From: JAKITW01 sp041598875
Lineage (GTDB): Bacteria > Desulfobacterota > Desulfobulbia > Desulfobulbales > BM004
Assembly (NCBI GenBank): GCA_041598875.1
Contig: JBFHXP010000004.1
Location: forward strand, 1 to 59,973
Direction of reading: 5' to 3'
DNA length: 59,973 bases
The notes under the pieces are model-generated. The model did no database searches. It saw only the letters and a list, made by a program, of their open reading frames with translations, and was not told the DNA's origin. Below are positions 16,812-25,246 of this stretch, piece by piece; position 1 is the first letter of the stretch; the number at the start of each line of letters is the position of its first letter. The position numbers and the translations under genes are program-made.

Positions 16812-17261
16812 ATGCGCGCGGTAATCCAGAGAGTAAGCAGGGCATCGGTCAGTGTCGGCAACCGGATCACGGGGAGTATCGGCCGCGGTCTTCTCATCCT
16901 GCTCGGTATCCACCGAGAAGATACGGAAAACGATGTCCGATATCTTGTCGACAAAATAAGCACTCTCCGCATTTTCGAGGACGGGAACGGGCTCATGAAC
17001 CGATCGGTTCTTGATGAGAAGGGCGAGGTTCTGGTGGTCTCCCAGTTCACCCTCTACGGCGACTGCCGCAAGGGAAGGCGGCCCTCGTACTCCAGCGCCG
17101 CCCCTCCGGACACGGCGAACGCCCTTTATTCACGATTTGTCGCGGAGATGGAAAAACGCGGCATCATCACTGCAACCGGCGAATTCCAGGCAATGATGGA
17201 GGTCTCCCTGGTCAACAGCGGGCCAGTCACCCTGCTTGTTGATTCGCGGAAACTGTTTTAA
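16812..17261 (+). CDS. dtd: D-aminoacyl-tRNA deacylase Dtd
   Basis: Dtd removes D-amino acids, and glycine mischarged on tRNA(Ala), from tRNA. The protein is 149 residues, the usual length. It opens with MRAVIQRVSRASV. The two active-site motifs are SQFTLYGDCRKGRRPS (SQxTL) and NSGPVTLLVDS (the Gly-cisPro motif). The start at 16812 gives the conserved N-terminus; the frame extends to 16743 without similarity. Upstream (16614-16811) there is an AT-rich stretch followed by a short inverted repeat (GGCAC/GTGCC near 16758-16779), but no recognised RNA element. Confidence 0.95.
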   Translation: MRAVIQRVSRASVSVGNRITGSIGRGLLILLGIHREDTENDVRYLVDKISTLRIFEDGNGLMNRSVLDEKGEVLVVSQFTLYGDCRKGRRPSYSSAAPPDTANALYSRFVAEMEKRGIITATGEFQAMMEVSLVNSGPVTLLVDSRKLF

Positions 17262-17302
17262 ACACCAGGCCGTGATAACCGGTTCAAAAAAACTATTTCA
17301 AC

Positions 17303-17775
17303 TCAAGCTGAATCCCATATTTTTTTACCGGATTTAAGGCGCAGACCGCTGATAAAATAATCGGCCAGAAGCGGGATATCGTCCACCCGCTCGCGGAGAG
17401 GGGGAAGAAATATCGGGATCACCCCTATCCGGTAAAAAAGATCTTCCCGAAAAAGGGATTCCCGCATCTGCCGCTCAAGATCCTTATTGCTTGCGGAGAT
17501 GACCCGGACATCAATGTGTATCGGCCTGTTGTCCCCGACCCGTTCAAACTCCTTCTCCTGCAGGACCCGGAGCAGTTTTGTCTGGGTGGAGCAGGGCATG
17601 TCACCGATCTCATCAAGGAAAATATCGCCATTGGCCGCAGCCTCAAAACGGCCGACCCGGGTCCGGTCAGCACCAGTGAAAGCCCCTTTGACATGACCGA
17701 AAAGCTCGCTCCATGGCCGGAGCCCTGCCGATCATGCCGCGAAATCCGTCCTTCTCCTTGAGATGACGTCGAAGT
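17303..17775 (-). pseudogene. remnant of a sigma-54-dependent activator (AAA+ domain) with internal deletion
   Basis: On the minus strand, KEKDGFRGMIGRAPAMER (start of a sigma-54 activation domain) is followed at about 17697 by FGHVKGAFTGADRTRVGRF in another frame. About 55-60 residues normally between them, including Walker A (GESGTGKE), are missing. Downstream, GDIFLDEIGDMP (Walker B), KLLRVLQEKEFERVG, SNKDLERQM, FREDLFYRI and LPPLRERVDDIPLLADYF are intact in one frame. The frame then stops at WDSA, so the rest of the AAA+ domain and the DNA-binding helices are also lost. It cannot bind ATP normally and is a decaying fragment. The former target is unknown. Confidence 0.85.
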
Positions 17776-17793
17776 AGGGAAATTATCATCCAC

Positions 17794-17919
17794 TGCAACA
17801 CCGGAATATTGGCAAGCATGGCCCTGAAGACATTGACCGCCAATGGGTTTCAGGCCAGATTTCTCGATGCCGTGGTCCAGGTGAAACCAGACGGCTCTTA
17901 TGAGATAACGGAAAAATAA
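17794..17919 (+). pseudogene. C-terminal fragment of a gene, possibly rhodanese-like
   Basis: A plus-strand frame reads CNTGILASMALKTL, then FLDAVVQVKPDGSYEITEK and a TAA, and abuts the sigma-54 activator remnant on its left. The Cys-loop followed by an amphipathic helix resembles the active-site end of a rhodanese-like domain. The in-frame ATG at 17818 falls inside that helix, so this is not a natural start. No N-terminal part is found upstream. It ends just before the hairpin at 17935. The assignment to the rhodanese fold is tentative. Confidence 0.4.
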
Positions 17920-17934
17920 TACCTCTGTTCCCTG

Positions 17935-17975
17935 AACAATAAGGCCGCACCGACATCAGGTGCGGCTTTATTGTT
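17935..17975 (+). terminator. strong bidirectional Rho-independent terminator
   Basis: The arm AACAATAAGGCCGCACC (17935-17951) pairs with GGTGCGGCTTTATTGTT (17959-17975) around a 7-base loop, with one bulged base. A/T tracts on both sides let it work on either strand. It follows the rhodanese-like fragment, so it probably once terminated that lost gene. Confidence 0.85.
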
Positions 17976-17988
17976 TCACCGTATAGGT

Positions 17989-18120
17989 CTCTTGAATAAT
18001 CAGGATTTTCGTTTAAGATCAGGGAATACGAATAATTCTACCTTTTTTTGCCGCGTATACCGGCGGCTCGGATTTTTTCGGCACCCTCCTGCGGCGTTAA
18101 AAACAAAAAAAACTATATTT
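17989..18120. repeat. decayed copy of an intergenic repeat motif
   Basis: The stretch CTTGAATAATCAGGATTTTC (from 17991) recurs almost unchanged in the left flank of the repeat at 43317-43440 (CTTGAATAATCATGATTTTC). The remainder is AT-rich with a GC-rich patch and no gene. It looks like eroded repeat sequence. Confidence 0.45.
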
Positions 18121-18210
18121 CTCTTGCAAATGACCCTTTCCTGTGCTGCCATTAGACCGTATACTTGCAGTCTGAGAGAAAACTATCCACAGAAAAGAAA
18201 GGGGGGAGGC

Positions 18211-18447
18211 ATGCAGCGCATCAAACTGAGTACCATGGCTGTGCTGGCCATGCTGGGCCTGATTGTCATCCTGCAGAACACCGATCAGGTCCAGACAAGA
18301 ATCCTGCTCTGGTCGATCACCATGCCCAGGGCGGTCCTGCTTGTCGGCACACTCCTGATCGGCTTTGCCCTTGGGGTTATCACGACCTTTTTCTTCAGCA
18401 ACCGGGGCACGTCTCTTTCTGAACATGATCAGCACCGGAATTCATGA
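18211..18447 (+). CDS. LapA/DUF1049-type small inner-membrane protein
   Basis: This 78-residue protein has two hydrophobic helices (STMAVLAMLGLIVILQN and AVLLVGTLLIGFALGVITTFF) separated by a short beta-like segment (DQVQTRILLWSITMP). This is the DUF1049/LapA layout, in which the ILQNxxxVxxxxLxW pattern is characteristic. Escherichia coli LapA works with LapB in controlling lipopolysaccharide assembly; no lapB is nearby, so that role is not implied here. AAAGGGGGGAGGC precedes the ATG. The frame extends upstream to 17971 but lacks similarity. Confidence 0.75.
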   Translation: MQRIKLSTMAVLAMLGLIVILQNTDQVQTRILLWSITMPRAVLLVGTLLIGFALGVITTFFFSNRGTSLSEHDQHRNS

Positions 18448-18466
18448 CTGCCCGGCACCCCGGGTT

Positions 18467-18485
18467 CCTGCCGGAGAATTCCCGA
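18467..18485 (+). repeat. short repeat related to those at 42901 and 42999
   Basis: CCTGCCGGAGAATTCCCGA matches the core of two other copies (GAGCCTGTCGGAGAATTCC at 42901 and GAGCCTGCGGGAGAAGTCC at 42999). The motif resembles the inverted-repeat end of a transposon or a REP unit. No transposase is nearby. Confidence 0.4.
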
Positions 18486-18624
18486 TCTTCTGTAAAAAAA
18501 GGGCTCTGGGTCGAAGGCATGGGGCAAGCGCTAAAGAACTGTTCCCTAGGAGCTGGATTGTTTTTGACGCTACGGAAAACTCGGGCAGGATGACACCTTT
18601 TCAAGATGGCCCCTAATCATTACC

Positions 18625-21105
18625 ATGCCCACTCTTCCCATTGAACCGCTCCTTCCTGACCTTGTAAAAACCCTCTCTTCCGCGGGCCGGGCGGTTCTGG
18701 TGGCCCCTCCCGGCGCCGGCAAGACCACCCTGGCGCCCCTTGCCCTGCTGGACGCGCCCTGGCTTGCGGGGAAAAGAATCATTGTTCTGGAGCCAAGACG
18801 GCTTGCCGCCCGGGCCGCAGCCAGCCGGATGGCCGGGCTTCTCGGTGAAAAAACCGGACAAACCGTGGGGTACCGGATCAGGCTCGATACCCAGGTGAGC
18901 CAGCAAACCCGAATTGAGGTAGTCACCGAAGGAGTCCTCATTCGTTTGCTTCAGGATGACCCGGAACTGACCGGCATCGGCCTGATCATCTTTGACGAGT
19001 TCCACGAGCGCAGTCTGCAATGTGATCTCGGCCTGGCCCTGGCCTTGGAGGCGCGGGCCGCTCTGCGGCCCGACCTCGGGCTGCTGGTCATGTCCGCGAC
19101 CATCGCCGCCGAACCAGTGGCCGCACTGCTCGACAATGCGCCGATTCTTACCGGGACCGGTTTTTCCCATCCAGTTATCACCCACTACCTGCCCCCTGCT
19201 GCGAACCGCTCCGTTCTGGACACGGTTGCCTCGATTGTCATCCAGGCCCTTGCCGAGGAACCCGGCAGCATTCTGGTATTTCTCCCCGGGACGGGGGAAA
19301 TTTCCAGGGTGGCCGCGCGTCTTGCGGAAATGGCCTTGCCGGAAAATGTCCTTCTTGTCCCCCTGTTCGGGAACCTCTCACAGCAGGAACAGGATCTGGC
19401 GATCAGCCCCTGCGCGCCTGGCCTGCGAAAAATCGTCCTTGCGACCTCCATTGCCGAAACAAGTCTCACCATTGAGGGAATCCGCGTGGTAATCGACTGC
19501 GGCCTCATGCGCACCCCCCGCTTTGATCCCACATCAGGCATGACCCGCCTGGAAACCATCCCCGTCTCCCGGGCCTCGGCAGACCAGCGCCGGGGCCGTG
19601 CCGGACGGACTGAACCCGGCGCCTGCTACCGGTTGTGGAGTCGCGGTCAGCATGCCCATCTTAAAGGGGAAAACACCCCGGAAATCATGGCTGCCGACCT
19701 GGCATCTCTTGCCCTGGAGCTGGCCCTGTGGGGGGTGACTGACCCGGATGAACTCATCTGGCTCGACCCGCCGCCGCCAGGCCATTACCGCCAGGCGCAG
19801 GAGCTTCTCCGCCAGCTCGAGGCCCTGGATAAAAATGGAAAAATCACCAGCCATGGCCGCCGGATGGCTCTCCTTGCCATGCATCCCCGCCTGGCGCACA
19901 TGACACTCAAGGCAGCGACAATCAACCTGGGCCCGCTGGCCTGCGACCTTGCCGCGCTCTTAGGTGAACGTGATCTGCTCTGTACACCTGACGACCCGGA
20001 TATCCGCACCCGACTCGAAATCCTCGGCGAAAAAAACCACCCCGCCCCCCATTATTCCGGTGTGAAAAAACGAATCCAGTCACTTGCCGCCACATTCCGC
20101 CGTTCCCTGAATGTATCATCAACAAGACCCGATCCGGACCAGGCCGGACTGCTTCTCTCTTTTGCCTACCCGGACCGCATCGCCCAGAAACGGCCGGGCC
20201 AGGGAAAAAACTACCTTCTTGCCAACGGCCGGGGCGCCTTTCTTGCAGCAGACTCTTTTCTGGATGGGGATTTTCTCGTTGCCGCGGCCCTGGACGGCAG
20301 AAGCAGGCAGGCTAAAATTTTCCTGGCAGCCCCGGTTTCCCTGGATGAACTCAAAGGGTACTGGGGTGGCGTTATGACCCATGGCAAGGAGATATTCTGG
20401 GACAGTCGCAGCAAGGCGGTGCTGGCAAAAGAGTGCGCAAGGCTTGGCGCACTGGTCATTGAAGAAAAAAATATGCCGCTGACCGGTGATCCGCGGACCG
20501 TTACCGCCCTGATCAGCGGCATCCGCGAACTGGGAATTTCCATCCTGCCCTGGACCCGGGAATTGCGGACCTGGCAGGCCCGGGTGTTATTCCTTGCCAG
20601 CCTTTTCCCGGAAGAAAAATGGCCCGACCCGGGTGATGCCGCCCTTGCTGAAAATCTCGAAGAGTGGCTGGCCCCTTTTCTTGCCGGGCTGAGTCGGGCT
20701 GAACATCTGGCGAAAATAGATCTCGGTGCGGCCCTGACAACCCTGATCTCCTGGCAGCAGCAGAAAAAACTCGAAAACCTGGCCCCCACCCATATTACCG
20801 TGCCCAGCGGGTCACGGATCAGGCTCGACTATCATGAGGACGGCACGGTGGTGCTGCCGGTAAAAATTCAGGAGATCTTCGGCCTGACCGAGACTCCGGC
20901 AATTGCCGGCGGCCGGGCCCGGGTCCTGCTTCACCTTCTGTCACCGGCCCGGCGACCGGTTCAGGTGACCCAGGACTTGCATAATTTCTGGAAAAACGGC
21001 TATCCGGAGGTGCGCAAAGAACTCCGGGCCCGCTATGCCAGACATGAATGGCCTGAAGACCCGCTGGCCGCCAGACCGACGGCGCGGGCAAAGAGAAAAA
21101 AATAA
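18625..21105 (+). CDS. hrpB: ATP-dependent helicase HrpB
   Basis: This 826-residue DEAH-box helicase is of the HrpB subfamily. Motifs appear in order: Walker A APPGAGKTT (about 26-34), LEPRRLAAR (Ia), DEFHERS (II, near 124), MSATI (III), ATSIAETSLTI (V) and QRRGRAGR (VI). The C-terminal half matches the HrpB-specific region, with a basic tail ending KRKK. HrpB proteins are non-essential RNA helicases, and in some bacteria they process specific mRNAs. It appears monocistronic; the region upstream (18448-18624) has no recognised element. Confidence 0.93.
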   Translation: MPTLPIEPLLPDLVKTLSSAGRAVLVAPPGAGKTTLAPLALLDAPWLAGKRIIVLEPRRLAARAAASRMAGLLGEKTGQTVGYRIRLDTQVSQQTRIEVVTEGVLIRLLQDDPELTGIGLIIFDEFHERSLQCDLGLALALEARAALRPDLGLLVMSATIAAEPVAALLDNAPILTGTGFSHPVITHYLPPAANRSVLDTVASIVIQALAEEPGSILVFLPGTGEISRVAARLAEMALPENVLLVPLFGNLSQQEQDLAISPCAPGLRKIVLATSIAETSLTIEGIRVVIDCGLMRTPRFDPTSGMTRLETIPVSRASADQRRGRAGRTEPGACYRLWSRGQHAHLKGENTPEIMAADLASLALELALWGVTDPDELIWLDPPPPGHYRQAQELLRQLEALDKNGKITSHGRRMALLAMHPRLAHMTLKAATINLGPLACDLAALLGERDLLCTPDDPDIRTRLEILGEKNHPAPHYSGVKKRIQSLAATFRRSLNVSSTRPDPDQAGLLLSFAYPDRIAQKRPGQGKNYLLANGRGAFLAADSFLDGDFLVAAALDGRSRQAKIFLAAPVSLDELKGYWGGVMTHGKEIFWDSRSKAVLAKECARLGALVIEEKNMPLTGDPRTVTALISGIRELGISILPWTRELRTWQARVLFLASLFPEEKWPDPGDAALAENLEEWLAPFLAGLSRAEHLAKIDLGAALTTLISWQQQKKLENLAPTHITVPSGSRIRLDYHEDGTVVLPVKIQEIFGLTETPAIAGGRARVLLHLLSPARRPVQVTQDLHNFWKNGYPEVRKELRARYARHEWPEDPLAARPTARAKRKK

Positions 21106-21107
21106 AA

Positions 21108-21222
21108 ACCCTTAATCCCTTGAACACTTAAACGTTTGAACACTTGAACCCTTAATCCCTTAACCCCTTGAACACTTGAACATTTGAACACTTGAACCTT
21201 TAATCCCTTAATCCCTTATCAC
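21108..21222. repeat. degenerate tandem repeat of short TTGAAC / TTAATC units
   Basis: About 115 bases between hrpB and dprA consist of loosely repeated 8-9 base units such as CTTGAACAC, CTTGAACCC and CCTTAATCC, placed head to tail. There is no open frame, hairpin or promoter. It is a simple-sequence array that probably arises by replication slippage. It ends just before the dprA stop at 21219. Confidence 0.8.
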
Positions 21223-22352
21223 ACCTCTCCCTCTGTTTCCAGGGACACCGTGCGCTGAAAACATGTGCCGGGCAGACTTTTCACCGCCCCTTTGAGTTCG
21301 AGCAAAACAAGGAGTTCACTGACCTTTGCAATGGGAAGGGATGCGGCCACGGCAATTTCATCAAGGGCTTCAGGATAGACATCAAGCAGTTCAAGAACCC
21401 GCCTTTCCTCGCCCGATAACTCCACTGCAAGGCGGGGCAGAACAGAGGATTCCGCCGCAATTTCACTCCTGAAAAACCCGGGAAACTCTTCCAGGATATC
21501 CTCCTCGGTCATCACCAGCTTGGCCCCCTGCTGCACCAGGTTGTGGGCACCGGCACTCTTAAAGGAATCAATCCGGCCGGGGACGGCAAATACCTCCCGC
21601 CCCTGTTCCAGGGCATAGCGGGCGGTAATCAGGGAGCCGGAATTCCTGGCCGCCTCCACCACCACCACGCCCAGTGAAATACCACTGATGATCCGATTAC
21701 GGGCTGGAAAACGATAGGCATCAGGCCCGGTGCCCAAGGGATATTCACTGACCAGGGCGCCTCTCCGGGGTATCTTTTCAAAAAGATCACGATTGCCCCT
21801 GGGATAGACACAGTCCAGACCGCAGCCAAGCACGGCAACGGTCCGCCCGCCGTTGGCAAGGGCACCGTAATGGGCCTCGGTATCAATGCCCAGGGCCAGG
21901 CCGCTGACAATGGTAATATCGCGGCCGGCAAGGTTTGTGGCCATGCGGCGCGCCACCCGCCTCCCGTAATCGGTGCAGGCCCGGGAACCCACCATGGCCA
22001 GGCATGGAAAGGACAGGGCCTCCGGATCGCCCTTGACAAACAGCAGAAGCGGCGGGCCGTGGATATTTTTAAGCTGTTCCGGATACCGTGGATCATCAAG
22101 GGGAACAAGAGTGATTCCCCGCCGGGCGGCTTCCGCCATTTCCCGATGAGCCGTTTCCCGGGCATCAGCAAGAGACGGCCCGCAGATTGCCTCCACTGCC
22201 GAAGCACGGATGCCGTTAATCCGGAAAAGTTCATTCCGCCCGGCAGCCAGGACCCGGCTGGGAGTCCCGAAATGTTTCACCACTGCAAATGCCCCCACTG
22301 GCCCGAGTCCAGGCAGAAGATGCAGGGTGAGCCAGTCATGGAGATCGTCCAT
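21219..22352 (-). CDS. dprA: DNA-processing protein DprA/Smf
   Basis: DprA binds incoming single-stranded DNA and loads RecA during natural transformation; it is also found in bacteria not known to be competent. It has 377 residues. There is an N-terminal SAM-like helical part, then the Rossmann-type DprA domain (about 100-290). That domain shows MVGSRACTDYGRR, VSGLALGIDTEAH, GRTVAVLGCGLDCVYP, NRIISGISLGVVVVEA, SGSLITARYALEQGREVFAVPG and AHNLVQQGAKLV. A winged-helix tail follows (about 305-370). It lies downstream of dnaG on the same strand with a 31-base gap. Confidence 0.95.
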   Translation of the reverse strand: MDDLHDWLTLHLLPGLGPVGAFAVVKHFGTPSRVLAAGRNELFRINGIRASAVEAICGPSLADARETAHREMAEAARRGITLVPLDDPRYPEQLKNIHGPPLLLFVKGDPEALSFPCLAMVGSRACTDYGRRVARRMATNLAGRDITIVSGLALGIDTEAHYGALANGGRTVAVLGCGLDCVYPRGNRDLFEKIPRRGALVSEYPLGTGPDAYRFPARNRIISGISLGVVVVEAARNSGSLITARYALEQGREVFAVPGRIDSFKSAGAHNLVQQGAKLVMTEEDILEEFPGFFRSEIAAESSVLPRLAVELSGEERRVLELLDVYPEALDEIAVAASLPIAKVSELLVLLELKGAVKSLPGTCFQRTVSLETEGEV

Positions 22353-22383
22353 GGCTAATGCTGTCCTTTAAAAAAATTTAAAT

Positions 22384-24195
22384 TTACTCCTGAAGAGTTG
22401 CCAGTTTCTGATCAATGGCCATCTTCCTGACAATCAGGTCTTGAAGTCGAGCCGAATCTCCCTCCTGCTGGGCAGCCATGATCTCCTCGGTAAGCCCGCG
22501 CTTTATCCGCTGCAACCGCTCCAGGGCCAGCCACAACAGTTTTTCCTCGGCTATCTTTTCCGGGGTACTCTCGAGATTATCCTCGCCATTCGGCGCGGAG
22601 ATAAGCCATTGGGCAACAAAGGCGCGCTCCGGCCCCGCGGGAAGCATCTCCAGAAGTTCCTCAGGCCCGGCAACGGGGTTACCGTTTATGAGCCGGCGGA
22701 TCGCGGCGAGTATTTTCACCGCCGTGGGTTCCACCAGCACCTCTTCCAGCCCCTGATTCACAAACTCCTCCACAAAACGGGGATAGATGATAAGAAACTC
22801 AAGAAGCTGCCGTTCCACCCGGGAGAGACTCGCCGGCTCTTCCGGCGGCAGCCTGGCCGACTCGTCACGAACCGGCGCCATCCGCCGCTCAGAACGGCCG
22901 ACGTCCTGCATCCCGCGAATCACCTGACCGGGATCAAGGTTCAGCTTGTCGCTGAAATGGGAAACCAGCACCGAGTGCTGCAGAGGATTGTCTGCCGACG
23001 CATCGAGCATCGGACGCATTTCCGCGAGAATCCTCGCCTTGCCCTCAAGGGTGTCGCCATGTTTGGCCTGAAGACGGACAAAGACAAATTCCAGCAGTTC
23101 CTGGGCGGATTCAAGAAGTTTTTCCAGTTTTTCACGGCCATGCTTCCTGATATAGGTGTCCGGGTCATCCTCGGCCGGCAGCACCACGATACGCGCCAGC
23201 ACCTGCTCCGAGAGAAAAATCGGCGCTGCCCGCAGGGCAGCGTTGACCCCGGCGGCATCGCCATCGAACAACAGAATCATCTCGTCGGCAAACCCCTTGA
23301 GGATACGAATCTGGGCCTGGGTCAGGGCAGTGCCCAGAGGGGCGACCACATAATCCACCCCGTTGGAGGCCAGGGCCAGGAGATCAAAATTCCCCTCCAC
23401 AATCAGGCAGCGGCGGGTGCGGCGGATCTGCTCCCTGTGCTGAAAAAGACCGAACAGGCTCCGGCTCTTGTCATATATCAGGGTTTCCGGGGAGTTGAGA
23501 TATTTGGGGTTGCCCTCCCCAAGAATCCGGCCACCAAACCCCACAATCTTGCCGGTAAGGTCGCTGATCGGAAAAAGAATCCTGTCCCGGAAGCGGTCAT
23601 AGGTCCTGCCGTTTTCCTTGCGGACAATAAGACCCGCCTCCTCGGCCAGTTCCAACGGAAATCCGGATGCCCCGATTTTTTTGCTTAAAAAGTCCCAGCC
23701 CGGCGGGGCATAACCAATACGAAACGACTCGATAATCGTGTCGGGAATACCGCGCCCCTTCATATACTCGCGGGCCGCCGCCGCCCCGGGGGCGTTTTGG
23801 AGAAAATCCTGAAAAATCCCGGCCGCCCTTTCATTGGCCCGGTAGAGTATTTCCCGCTTTTCCGCCTGCGCCTGATCCTTGGCGGAATACACCTGTTCCG
23901 GTAATTCGATATGGTACCGTTCGGCCAGATTCCTGAGGGCCTCGGGAAAGGTCATCCGGTGGTACTGCATCAGAAAGGAGAACACATCCCCCCCTTCTCC
24001 GCAGCCGAAACAGTGATATGACTGCCGGGCAGGATTGACCATGAAAGAGGGGGTCTTCTCGCCATGAAAAGGACAGAGCCCCTTGAGGTTGGCGCCGCTC
24101 CGCTTAAGGGCCACCACCTCGCCGACGATGTCAACAATCTGGGCCGCCTCTTTGACCTGGCTGACAGCATTATCCTGGGCTGGAGTAGAGCGCAT
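22384..24195 (-). CDS. dnaG: DNA primase DnaG
   Basis: Primase lays RNA primers for replication. It has 603 residues. The N-terminal zinc-binding domain shows CPFHGEKTPSF and SYHCFGCGEGGD (about residues 41-70). The catalytic core (about 120-380) has IGYAPPGWDFL, FPISDLTGKIVGFGGR, and the TOPRIM motifs in IVEGNFDLLAL and LLFDGDAAGVNA. A C-terminal helicase-interaction region follows. rpsU and rpoD, the usual partners in the macromolecular synthesis operon, are absent; dprA follows instead. Confidence 0.95.
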   Translation of the reverse strand: MRSTPAQDNAVSQVKEAAQIVDIVGEVVALKRSGANLKGLCPFHGEKTPSFMVNPARQSYHCFGCGEGGDVFSFLMQYHRMTFPEALRNLAERYHIELPEQVYSAKDQAQAEKREILYRANERAAGIFQDFLQNAPGAAAAREYMKGRGIPDTIIESFRIGYAPPGWDFLSKKIGASGFPLELAEEAGLIVRKENGRTYDRFRDRILFPISDLTGKIVGFGGRILGEGNPKYLNSPETLIYDKSRSLFGLFQHREQIRRTRRCLIVEGNFDLLALASNGVDYVVAPLGTALTQAQIRILKGFADEMILLFDGDAAGVNAALRAAPIFLSEQVLARIVVLPAEDDPDTYIRKHGREKLEKLLESAQELLEFVFVRLQAKHGDTLEGKARILAEMRPMLDASADNPLQHSVLVSHFSDKLNLDPGQVIRGMQDVGRSERRMAPVRDESARLPPEEPASLSRVERQLLEFLIIYPRFVEEFVNQGLEEVLVEPTAVKILAAIRRLINGNPVAGPEELLEMLPAGPERAFVAQWLISAPNGEDNLESTPEKIAEEKLLWLALERLQRIKRGLTEEIMAAQQEGDSARLQDLIVRKMAIDQKLATLQE

Positions 24196-24535
24196 ATTGT
24201 ATTAGTCCCGCGTCAAGGTTAAAGCTGAGTTGACTTCCCTGAAACAGAGACAGGCCAATTTGAATTTGTCCTGCTGGCAGAGATGGCGTATATTCGTGGC
24301 CGGAGAGGCAATCTCCGGCCGGCAATCGGGAACAGTAAATAAAGATGGGTGCATTGGGGCGACAACTTATTGTATAGTGTGAGCGCCTATCCGGCCGGGC
24401 AGGAACCGGGCTTGCTTCTCGTTCTGGATAGTGTCCCCATCGGGGGTCGGTGTCAAGAAAATAATTGGGCCATCCGGAGCATCTCCTTAATCGCACTGAT
24501 TCGCCCGCGGAACAGACAACTCGCAGCAAAGAGCC
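24196..24535. other. divergent intergenic region with a perfect 9-bp hairpin
   Basis: This 340-base gap lies between dnaG (minus) and an unknown gene (plus) and must hold promoters for both. GGCCGGAGA (24298-24306) pairs perfectly with TCTCCGGCC (24312-24320) around a GGCAA loop. No T-tract follows on either strand, so it is not a classical terminator. I see no gene and no known riboswitch. Confidence 0.5.
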
Positions 24536-25246
24536 ATGCAGCCCAGCCTTGAGGACTACCTTGCCTTTGAAGTAAAAAAAGAGATGGCTGACCGCTATTT
24601 CGGGTTCCGCCGGATGATCGAGGAAGACAAGGAAGAACTGGCCCGCAAGATCAGGAACCACTCACTGACCCTGGAACAGAAAATCGCCATCGACCTGATC
24701 AGGCTCTATATCCTGCTCCAGGACACCGAACTCATCCGCAGATTTGTTGAGATGGTCGGTCTTGATGAAATGCTCTTCTTTGATCCCTATATCCTGGTTT
24801 CACCGACCATAAAAGAAAGAATGTTTGCCGGGGTCAAGGCCCGGGGGCTTACCCGGGCAGGCCGCTTCAAGAACCTGTTCTTCGGCTGCTACGAGATGCT
24901 GATTGATCATGTGCAACAGTACAGGGAAAAGATCGGCGATCTCATAGAGGAACGGGAGATCATCAACGAGGAGATCACCCTTTTTTACCGGAAAAACGAT
25001 CTCAGCCAGATGATGGGGTTCTTCCGCTCCCTGAAAGGCAATCCCATGGGCAGTTCCATGGAGGGAGGGCTTGAGGTCGGGCTCAACGATTCCATGGAAA
25101 AATCAATGCGCCTCGACCCCCTGCCGCCAATCGAGCAGATGGTGCAAATAATCCCCCCGCTGGCCCCCCTGGCCGGTATCCGAAAAAAACTGACCGCCCT
25201 GGTTGAAAGGGCATATCACCTGAAATCCCAAAGGGATAGCCCATGA
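24536..25246 (+). CDS. conserved protein of unknown function
   Basis: This soluble, largely helical protein of 236 residues begins MQPSLEDYLAFEVKKEMADRY. Charged helices fill residues 1-160, including EEDKEELARKIRNH and REKIGDLIEEREIINEEITLFY, which may form a coiled coil. A Met/Gly-rich segment (NPMGSSMEGG) precedes a Pro-rich C-terminus (LDPLPPIEQMVQIIPPLAPLAG). I do not recognise a family. Its stop overlaps the start of the CaCA antiporter gene (CCATGA), so the two are one operon. Confidence 0.6.
   Translation: MQPSLEDYLAFEVKKEMADRYFGFRRMIEEDKEELARKIRNHSLTLEQKIAIDLIRLYILLQDTELIRRFVEMVGLDEMLFFDPYILVSPTIKERMFAGVKARGLTRAGRFKNLFFGCYEMLIDHVQQYREKIGDLIEEREIINEEITLFYRKNDLSQMMGFFRSLKGNPMGSSMEGGLEVGLNDSMEKSMRLDPLPPIEQMVQIIPPLAPLAGIRKKLTALVERAYHLKSQRDSP

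Noticed and set aside
18448..18624. Possible riboswitch upstream of hrpB
   Set aside because: G-rich motifs caught the eye, but no known riboswitch core (c-di-GMP, cobalamin, TPP, SAM) can be matched.
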